Of a stretch of DNA of 64,000 nt, positions 58,305 to 64,000 are shown in pieces. Within the stretch, counting starts at the first letter, position 1. Each line of letters begins with the position of its first letter. The notes beneath the pieces were generated by a model that was not told the DNA's origin, did no database searches, and saw only the letters and a program-made list of their open reading frames with translations. Source of the DNA: Sphingobacterium sp. UBA4616 (GTDB lineage Bacteria > Bacteroidota > Bacteroidia > Sphingobacteriales > Sphingobacteriaceae); NCBI GenBank assembly GCA_002386525.1, contig DGIS01000021.1:178627-242626 (forward strand), in the 5' to 3' direction. A program made the position numbers and the translations under genes.

Positions 58305-59099
58305 ATGAAAAGACAAATTTTAGCAATGATTTTACTTGGTGTTAGCCTACTGAGTTCGTGCATGTCACCCAAGAAAGTGGTCTATGTCAATGACATGGTA
58401 CCCAATATAGCCTACCGGGCGCTGGAAGTACCGATGTTAAAATTACAGCAGAGCGATCGGCTTAGCATTACCGTGAGTGCGAAAAATCCTGAGCTCGCCG
58501 CACCTTTCAATGTGATGGGCGGTAGCTACACGGTTGTAGAGAAAGAAAATAGCTTGAGTGGCGGCTCGGCCGGTAGCGGCGGTCCAAGTTACCTCATTGA
58601 TCAGCAGGGCAATATTACCTTTCCGATCCTGGGCAACCTGCACCTCGAAGGGTTGACGCTGGAGCAGGTCCGCGATCTGCTGTCGCAGCGCTTGTCCGAC
58701 GGTGGCTATATCAAAGATGCCATTGTGAAAGTCGAACTGCTCAATCTTAAGGTCAACGTGATGGGCGAAGTCAACCGTGTAGGCATTATCGATGTGCCCG
58801 ACTCGCGTATCAATTTGCTTGAAGCCATTTCTAAAGCTGGCGGACTCACCCGCAATGCTGCTTCAGACCGTGTAACGGTCATTCGTGAAGAAAATGGCGT
58901 CCGAAAAAAGATGCTGACCAATGTGGGGTCGCAGGATATTTTTGATTCCCCGGCGTACTACCTGCAGCAAAATGATATTGTGTATGTAGAGCCTATCGCT
59001 GCGGAGAATACGCCCCGCGAAGATCGGAGCTGGCGCTTCACCACCATTGCTACTGGTATCGTTACCGTGATCTTGACCGCCATAAACTTGCTTAAATAG
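58305..59099 (+). CDS. Polysaccharide export outer membrane lipoprotein (Wza family)
   Basis: A 264-residue lipoprotein (lipobox LLSSC) of the Poly_export/SLBB family that forms the export channel part. After the Cys come MSPKKVVYVNDM, LKLQQSDRLSITVSAKNPEL (Poly_export), the SYLIDQQGNITFPILGNLHL block, and an SLBB module (KVNVMGEVNRVGIIDVPDSR), ending with a single C-terminal helix (IATGIVTVILTAINLL). The ATG at 58305 gives a compact signal; 58275 would add ten polar residues. It is followed six bases later by Wzc. Confidence 0.92.
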   Translation: MKRQILAMILLGVSLLSSCMSPKKVVYVNDMVPNIAYRALEVPMLKLQQSDRLSITVSAKNPELAAPFNVMGGSYTVVEKENSLSGGSAGSGGPSYLIDQQGNITFPILGNLHLEGLTLEQVRDLLSQRLSDGGYIKDAIVKVELLNLKVNVMGEVNRVGIIDVPDSRINLLEAISKAGGLTRNAASDRVTVIREENGVRKKMLTNVGSQDIFDSPAYYLQQNDIVYVEPIAAENTPREDRSWRFTTIATGIVTVILTAINLLK

Positions 59100-59105
59100 T
59101 CAACG

Positions 59106-61505
59106 ATGAAAACAACACACTATAATCAGTTACAGAAAGACAAATCGATCAATGTGCTGGATGTTTTGGCACATCTGCTCTACCATTGGAAATGGTTTGC
59201 ACTGTCCATTCTTGTTTTTGGGTCGTACTACTATTATCAGTATGCCAAATCACCGTTTATCTACCGCAGTGCCGAAACGATTATCATCAAAACACCGATG
59301 AATACCCCGCGTACGGCACGCATCTCGCGCACCAATGAAGCCTATAATTCCATTAGCGTGGCCAGTGAGATCCTGCAGCTCAAGTCGAAAGAATTGATGC
59401 GGCAGACGGTTACCCGTATCGGGGCCGAGATGAGTTATTCGGTTGCCGCAGGATTGCGACGCAACGAGCTTTATACGGCTAGCCCGATCAAGGTGAGCGT
59501 TCCCCATAAAAAGCCTGAGGATTCCTTTTCTTTTACGGTCACACCAGTTGGCGGTACGGAAGTATTGTTGAGCAATTGGAGCCACGGTGAAGCCACGTTG
59601 GAGGTGAAAGCCACCTTAGGCAAACCGGTTAATACCCCCCTTGGGCAGGTTACGGTGCAGTCGGCCCTAACCCCCGGCAAAGCACTTCCGGAGCAAGAGA
59701 TCAAGGTAGAGAAGTTTGCGCTGGAGCGTATGGTTAATTATTTTATCTCGACCATTACCATTACCCAGATGGAAGAAGATGCCTCCCTGCTGCAGGTTGT
59801 TGCAGAGGATACCAATCCGCTGCGTGCCACCGCCCTTATTGGGGAGATGATCAATGTGTACAATGAAGTCGCCTTGCAGGACAAAAACCAGATTGGCGTA
59901 AACACCGCTAATTTTATTCGGGAGCGGCTGGCCATCATTGAGCAGGAACTGGGTTCCGTGGAATCAAATATTGAAAATCTGCGGACACAAAATCAGGGTA
60001 TGGATGCGTCCACGGTGGGCACAGCCTATTTTGAAGACAGCCGATTGTATCAGGCCGAGCGCAGCAAAGTAGAGACCGATATCAACCTTGCGCAGATGAT
60101 GCGCGGCTATCTGGCCGACGGCAGTAAGAAGAATGAACTGATTCCAAACAATACCGGGCTGGTAGATGCCAATGTAGAAACCCAAATCAACGATTACAAC
60201 ACCACCTTGCTTCGTCGCAACCGCCTTATTGAAGGCAGCAGTGATGCCAATCCGGTGGTTCAGGATCTGGACCGGGCCTTGCAGTCCATGCGCGGCAATA
60301 TCGGGCGGGCAGTGGACAACGCCATCGGCGGATTAAGGATCAAGGCCGGCAATATGAAGAAAGAAGAGCAAGCTGCACGCGGCAAAGCGATGCAGGTACC
60401 GCAAAAGCAACGGGTGATGCTCTCTGTAGAGCGGCAGCAAAAAGTAAAAGAAGAACTTTATTTGTATTTGCTGAACAAGCGCGAGGAGAATGCCATTAAC
60501 CAGGCCATGACCGAAGACAACATCCGCGTTATCGATCCAGCCATTGTGACGTACGATCCCGTTGCCCCGAGCAAGATGCGCAAGTTGGGCTTAGGGATGG
60601 GCATAGGCCTGATATTGCCCGCGATTGTAATTATGACCCTGTCCATTCTCGACACCGGTGTTCGGCGTCGGCAAGATATCGAGGAAGCCATTGATGTACC
60701 GCTGTTGGGCGAAATTCCATTGGTTAACAACAAGCGTACATCGCAGCACAATATTTTGGTGAGCGGTATGGGCAGAGACCCCCTCACGGAGGCTTTCCGC
60801 ATCCTGCGGACCAATATGAGCTTTATGTCGCGGGAGGGTAAGCATCCGCAGACCATTACCCTGACCTCCTTTATTCCGGGCGTGGGGAAAACCTTTACGT
60901 CGCTGAATCTATCCAGCACCTTATCTTTTTTAAATAAAAAAGTGATCGTTGTGGATATGGATCTGCGTAAGGGAACATTGAGTGACCGCATGGGCATTAT
61001 ACACGGCAAGGGCCTGAGCCACTATCTTTCCGACATCAACCTCGAACTGGACGCCATTATCCATTACAATTTGCATGGTGAAAACGTAGATTATATCTCC
61101 ATTGGCATGGAGGCACCCAATCCAGTAGAGCTCTTGCTGAGCAAGCGGCTGGACCAGTTGATTGCCGATTTGCGTAGCCGCTATGATTACATTATCATCG
61201 ATGGCGTACCCACTGGCATTGTTGCCGATGCCACAGTGGTAGACCGTGTTTCTGACCTGACTTTATTTGTTATCCGGGCAGGCAAAATGGATAAGCGGCA
61301 GTTGCCGGAGATCCAAAAAATCTATGCCGAGAAGCGACTTTCCAATCTGGCCATTATTCTGAATGGCCTCAAGTTGGGGCAGTCCGGTTACGGTTATGGC
61401 TACGGTTACGGCTATGGGTATGGCCGGGATGAGCGAAAAAATGGCTTGGGTAAACTGCTTCGTTCCATTCGAAATAGCTTTACCGGCAGCAAAAAGCACC
61501 GATAA
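59106..61505 (+). CDS. Polysaccharide co-polymerase and tyrosine autokinase (Wzc family)
   Basis: A 799-residue inner-membrane protein with a Wzz-type chain-length domain (about 10-500, two membrane helices: HWKWFALSILVFGSYYYYQ-like near 30 and LGLGMGIGLILPAIVIM near 500). A cytoplasmic bacterial tyrosine kinase domain follows, with Walker A FIPGVGKT (about 591-600), Walker A' VVDMDLRKG (about 614) and Walker B YIIIDGVPTG. The C-terminus has a (Gly-Tyr)6 cluster at 61386-61424, the tyrosines likely to be autophosphorylated. It controls polymer length and export with Wza. No matching phosphatase gene is seen in the window. Confidence 0.95.
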   Translation: MKTTHYNQLQKDKSINVLDVLAHLLYHWKWFALSILVFGSYYYYQYAKSPFIYRSAETIIIKTPMNTPRTARISRTNEAYNSISVASEILQLKSKELMRQTVTRIGAEMSYSVAAGLRRNELYTASPIKVSVPHKKPEDSFSFTVTPVGGTEVLLSNWSHGEATLEVKATLGKPVNTPLGQVTVQSALTPGKALPEQEIKVEKFALERMVNYFISTITITQMEEDASLLQVVAEDTNPLRATALIGEMINVYNEVALQDKNQIGVNTANFIRERLAIIEQELGSVESNIENLRTQNQGMDASTVGTAYFEDSRLYQAERSKVETDINLAQMMRGYLADGSKKNELIPNNTGLVDANVETQINDYNTTLLRRNRLIEGSSDANPVVQDLDRALQSMRGNIGRAVDNAIGGLRIKAGNMKKEEQAARGKAMQVPQKQRVMLSVERQQKVKEELYLYLLNKREENAINQAMTEDNIRVIDPAIVTYDPVAPSKMRKLGLGMGIGLILPAIVIMTLSILDTGVRRRQDIEEAIDVPLLGEIPLVNNKRTSQHNILVSGMGRDPLTEAFRILRTNMSFMSREGKHPQTITLTSFIPGVGKTFTSLNLSSTLSFLNKKVIVVDMDLRKGTLSDRMGIIHGKGLSHYLSDINLELDAIIHYNLHGENVDYISIGMEAPNPVELLLSKRLDQLIADLRSRYDYIIIDGVPTGIVADATVVDRVSDLTLFVIRAGKMDKRQLPEIQKIYAEKRLSNLAIILNGLKLGQSGYGYGYGYGYGYGRDERKNGLGKLLRSIRNSFTGSKKHR

Positions 61506-61513
61506 ATATGCGC

Positions 61514-61550
61514 GCCGCGACCGTACCCTACCGGTCGGTTGCGGCTTTTT
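61514..61550 (+). terminator. Terminator of the exopolysaccharide operon
   Basis: A 10-bp stem with one G-T pair (61514-61523 with 61536-61545) is followed by five T residues (61546-61550), just after the Wzc stop. Confidence 0.75.
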
Positions 61551-61575
61551 AGCACATTAGACAGTAAGAGAAACC

Positions 61576-61977
61576 ATGCTAATGAAAGATAGAAGAGCAT
61601 TTATGTTACAAGTTGCCCGTGAAGTGCTCACGGGGCGGATTTCTGTTGAAGAAGCCATGCAGCGAAGTAAGGTCAAAGATAAGCGTACCATTGTGAGCTG
61701 GCTGAAACGCGCGATGAAAGAGCATCCGGCGGAGCAAGAACTCGACCTGACGCTCGATACGGATTGCTGTGCAGCCGATATCAGCAGTAAGTCGACCGAA
61801 GAAAAAATCACAAAACTCGAATCCGAACTGGCGGGTGCCAAGCAGCGAAATGTAGAGATGCTGCATTTTCAGCAGATTTTGACCAATAAAATTAACGATC
61901 TTGAAGTATTGATACAGCATGCCGAAGAGACCTATCAGATCGATATTCTTCCGGGGAAACAGAAGAAAGCCAAATGA
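61576..61977 (+). CDS. Small HTH protein with coiled coil (paralog of 38222-38437)
   Basis: A 133-residue protein with an N-terminal HTH-like region (about 4-47: REVLTGRISVEEAMQRSKVK, then RTIVSWLKRAM), an acidic linker and a heptad-rich coiled coil (about 75-115: KITKLESELAGAKQRNVEML and following). The HTH and coiled coil resemble OrfA of IS3-type elements, but no OrfB or terminal inverted repeats follow. The [IV]L-x-GR-x2-[IV]EEA segment is shared with the protein at 38222. It comes after the operon terminator and is convergent with the ABC transporter gene ten bases away. Confidence 0.65.
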   Translation: MLMKDRRAFMLQVAREVLTGRISVEEAMQRSKVKDKRTIVSWLKRAMKEHPAEQELDLTLDTDCCAADISSKSTEEKITKLESELAGAKQRNVEMLHFQQILTNKINDLEVLIQHAEETYQIDILPGKQKKAK

Positions 61978-61987
61978 CTGCGCTGTT

Positions 61988-63616
61988 TTAATCCAGGTAA
62001 ATGCGCTGCTGGCACCGCTCTGCCAAATGAAGGTCGTGTGTGACAAAGAGGCACAATTTATTTTTGCCATACTCCAATAGGCGCTGTATCAGTGCATCAG
62101 CGGTTGTGCGGTCCAATGCTGAAGTGACCTCATCGAAGAGCCAAATATCGCCATCATGCATCAATCCACGCGCGATAGCAATGCGTTGCGCCTGTCCTTC
62201 CGATAGGCCGATACCAGACTCACCGATGTGGGTGTTTATACCATCGGGGAGATCAAAGACAAATTCAGCCCCTGCAATGCGTAACGCCTCCTGCATATCC
62301 AAGGAACTATTTTCGTTGGCGTGCAGTAGTATATTTTCACGAATTGTGCCGCTAAAAAGCGAATTTCCCTGCGGGATATAGGCAAAGTTGATGCGGTGGC
62401 TGGCAGACAGCGGCCTTTCGCCATCCCCATCCCGAAGTGTAATCTGTCCCTTTTCCGCTTTCAGTAGTGCAAGCAGCAACCGGATCAGGGTTGTTTTTCC
62501 CTTTCCACTAGGCCCGATAATGGCGGTAGGTTCACCTGCTTTCAGGGAAAGATTTAAATTTTGCAGCACCCATTTATCTTCATAGCGGAACGACAGATTG
62601 TTGATGCGGAGCTCCTGCGTATGCTGCAGACGTTGCTGTGGCACTTGTGGTTCCATTTCACCCGCCTGCAGTTCCAGTAGTCGATCTGCGGAGACGCGGA
62701 ACCTGACAAAGCCCGGAATATAGGCGATCAAGGCGAGTATGGGCGACTGTATGCGCGCAACCAATTGGAGGAATGCGGTCATTGTACCAAAAGAAATCAG
62801 GCCCGATTGCAGGCGATAGATCCCCCAACAAAAAGCTACGAGGTACCCTGCGTTCATGGCCACCTTCATGGCACCTTGAGTATACGTGGAGAAGTTGATC
62901 TGGCGCATTTTTAGCGCGAAAAGTTGCGCTTGACTCTCGGTCAATTTTGCCCTTCTTTTCGGAAAAGCGCTCATTGCCCGGATGAGCAGCCGAAAGCGTA
63001 GATTTTCCTGCAGCACGTTCGCGAAGTTACTTTCCTCCGCTTTGACTTCTTGGCTGAGCTTGCGCATTTTGCGGAAATAAAGCTTCGAAAAGACAAAGAG
63101 CGGTGATATGGCGAGGATCATCAGGGCCAGCATCGGATCCATATACCATAGAAATCCGACCGAGGCCAGTAACTGGATTGCAGTTAATACAAAAGACAGT
63201 AGGGTATTGGCGATGGTATTGGCCACTTCCTCGCAGTCCGTCTGAATACGGATCTGTATATCGCCCGTATGCCAGTTTTTGATCAGCTTCCAGACGGACA
63301 GCATTTGTGCGTCGAGCATGTGGCGCTGCAGTTCGAGCGTCAGCATCAGTTTGATGCGCTCCATCAGTCGCCCGGAATAACCTTTCATGACGACATTGAG
63401 GGCAATAGTGCCTATGATGCCGATCAGCAGCCATTTTAGCGGAAGCTGACCCGGCGCTGTTGCCGTATCGACCGCTTTTTTGGATAAGTATACAAAGAGC
63501 AAGGAGAGGACGATGCAGATCAGCTCCAATATAAAATAAAGCGACAAGCGGCTTCGATACCCTTTGCTGATGGACCATGCCCAGTGCAGGTGCTGTTTCA
63601 GGCTGCTGCTGATCAT
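61988..63616 (-). CDS. ABC transporter, fused membrane and ATPase domains (export type)
   Basis: A 542-residue half-transporter. An N-terminal six-helix exporter domain (about 1-300) is followed by an ATPase with Walker A GPSGKGKTT, signature LSEGQAQRIAIARGL, Walker B DIWLFDEVTSALD and H-loop FVTHD. No C39 peptidase domain is present, so it would not cleave a leader itself. It starts three bases after the PqqD-like gene and is certainly co-expressed with it. Peptide exporters in lasso and related clusters have this form, but lipid or polysaccharide export is also possible. Confidence 0.9.
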   Translation of the reverse strand: MISSSLKQHLHWAWSISKGYRSRLSLYFILELICIVLSLLFVYLSKKAVDTATAPGQLPLKWLLIGIIGTIALNVVMKGYSGRLMERIKLMLTLELQRHMLDAQMLSVWKLIKNWHTGDIQIRIQTDCEEVANTIANTLLSFVLTAIQLLASVGFLWYMDPMLALMILAISPLFVFSKLYFRKMRKLSQEVKAEESNFANVLQENLRFRLLIRAMSAFPKRRAKLTESQAQLFALKMRQINFSTYTQGAMKVAMNAGYLVAFCWGIYRLQSGLISFGTMTAFLQLVARIQSPILALIAYIPGFVRFRVSADRLLELQAGEMEPQVPQQRLQHTQELRINNLSFRYEDKWVLQNLNLSLKAGEPTAIIGPSGKGKTTLIRLLLALLKAEKGQITLRDGDGERPLSASHRINFAYIPQGNSLFSGTIRENILLHANENSSLDMQEALRIAGAEFVFDLPDGINTHIGESGIGLSEGQAQRIAIARGLMHDGDIWLFDEVTSALDRTTADALIQRLLEYGKNKLCLFVTHDLHLAERCQQRIYLD

Positions 63617-63619
63617 TTG

Positions 63620-63889
63620 CTATTCTTCGAGCAATCCCTGTTTTCGGAAATCCTGGAGTAACACTCCTGCATCAGATGCAGCCTGATCTTTACTGACCTC
63701 ATAATTTTCAAGGAGTAAGTCTACGATGGTGTCCGTATCAAAATCTTTTCCTTTGAGTTCTTCCCAAAGCCAGGCCGCCGAACTGTTGAGTGTATATACG
63801 GTTGACAGGTCTACCATGTCCTGGCTGGGGTCAACTATCAAATGATCAGAACCTATGGTTCTTAAAATTAAATCTGATCTTAATTTCAT
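63620..63889 (-). CDS. PqqD family protein (RiPP recognition element type)
   Basis: An 89-residue protein with the PqqD-like winged-helix layout. IVDPSQDMVDLSTVYTLN leads into NSSAAWLWEELKGKDFD, then DTIVDLLLENYEVSKDQAAS and VLLQDFRKQGLLEE. PqqD domains bind leader peptides of ribosomal peptides and hand them to a modifying enzyme. It is coupled to the ABC transporter gene downstream (three-base gap). No radical SAM, cyclase or peptidase gene is present in the window, so any modifying enzyme would be elsewhere or be the HPr-kinase-like/nucleotidyltransferase proteins. Confidence 0.85.
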   Translation of the reverse strand: MKLRSDLILRTIGSDHLIVDPSQDMVDLSTVYTLNSSAAWLWEELKGKDFDTDTIVDLLLENYEVSKDQAASDAGVLLQDFRKQGLLEE

Positions 63890-63948
63890 AACTATTTAAC
63901 TCTTATAATAAGTGATAGCGCTATGTTGGCTATATTCTCAAACATAAA

Positions 63949-64000
63949 TAAATTGTGCCTTAAATACAATATTAAAGGCTTGTATTTAAGGCACAATTTA
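63949..64000. repeat. Long perfect inverted repeat at the right edge
   Basis: A 21-bp perfect inverted repeat (63949-63969 with 63980-64000) with a ten-base loop. Its right arm reaches the window end and may be longer. It lies upstream of the PqqD-like gene. It could be a bidirectional terminator of a gene beyond the window. Confidence 0.75.

Noticed and set aside
61576..61977. An IS3-type transposase OrfA of a complete insertion sequence.
   Set aside because: No OrfB, no DDE domain and no terminal inverted repeats were found; the gene ends ten bases from a convergent ABC gene.
37134..63889. A classic lasso-peptide cluster.
   Set aside because: There is no lasso cyclase (asparagine-synthetase-like) or transglutaminase-like peptidase gene in the window; only accessory-type partners are present.

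Overview
The window looks like chromosomal DNA of a member of the Bacteroidota, most likely family Sphingobacteriaceae (Sphingobacterium or a close relative). This rests on protein repertoire rather than on a database search: SusC/RagA-style regulatory domains on TonB-dependent receptors, a GLPGLI protein, DUF4374, fimbrillin, FISUMP-like and Bacteroidota-type Prc proteins. Several genes are also preceded by the Bacteroidota sigma-A -7 box TAnnTTTG, and in one case by the complete TTTG-N19-TAnnTTTG promoter. No tRNA, rRNA, complete insertion sequence or CRISPR array was seen.

Bases 1-37 kb are mostly housekeeping or core accessory genes with ordinary A+T-rich coding sequence. They are: the end of glucose-6-phosphate isomerase, a Zn/Cd P1B ATPase, a holin-IV-like membrane protein, a DUF2147 protein, an FtsX/MacB-type permease, Kbl, TypA/BipA, UvrA, a PafA-like alkaline phosphatase, an Rrf2 regulator, a TonB-receptor-like barrel with a GLPGLI partner, MetG, LD-carboxypeptidase, two universal stress proteins around a DoxX protein, Prc, a TPR protein and RarA. 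A five-gene iron-uptake-type operon follows (TonB receptor, DUF4374 lipoprotein, two small membrane proteins, PepSY membrane protein), then an S41-family lipoprotein.

Bases 37-64 kb are an accessory surface region. At its left edge lie an HPr-kinase-like protein, a small HTH protein and a 21-bp tandem repeat array. Next comes a fimbrial module: a fimbrillin-like lipoprotein with a FISUMP-like C-terminus, a 62-aa peptide with a YxxPxL motif, a membrane-anchored AraC-type regulator, an OmpA-like barrel and a cysteine-less thioredoxin-like lipoprotein. A G+C-rich, tightly packed exopolysaccharide operon (about 44.25-61.5 kb) follows: a WecA/MraY-type initiating transferase, an epimerase, a pyruvyltransferase, a Wzx flippase, at least six further glycosyltransferase-type genes (one broken by an in-frame stop), a Wzy-like polymerase, a PF14907-type nucleotidyltransferase, Wza and a Wzc tyrosine kinase with a (GY)6 tail. 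It ends in a terminator. A second small HTH protein, related to the first, then an ABC exporter and a PqqD-family protein close the region.

The most interesting hypothesis is that the HPr-kinase-like protein, PqqD-like protein, ABC exporter and PF14907 nucleotidyltransferase form one peptide-modification or surface-regulation system. It would be wrapped around the fimbrillin/exopolysaccharide island, with the 62-aa YxxPxL peptide as a possible substrate. This is inference from gene content and layout; no activity can be read from the sequence.
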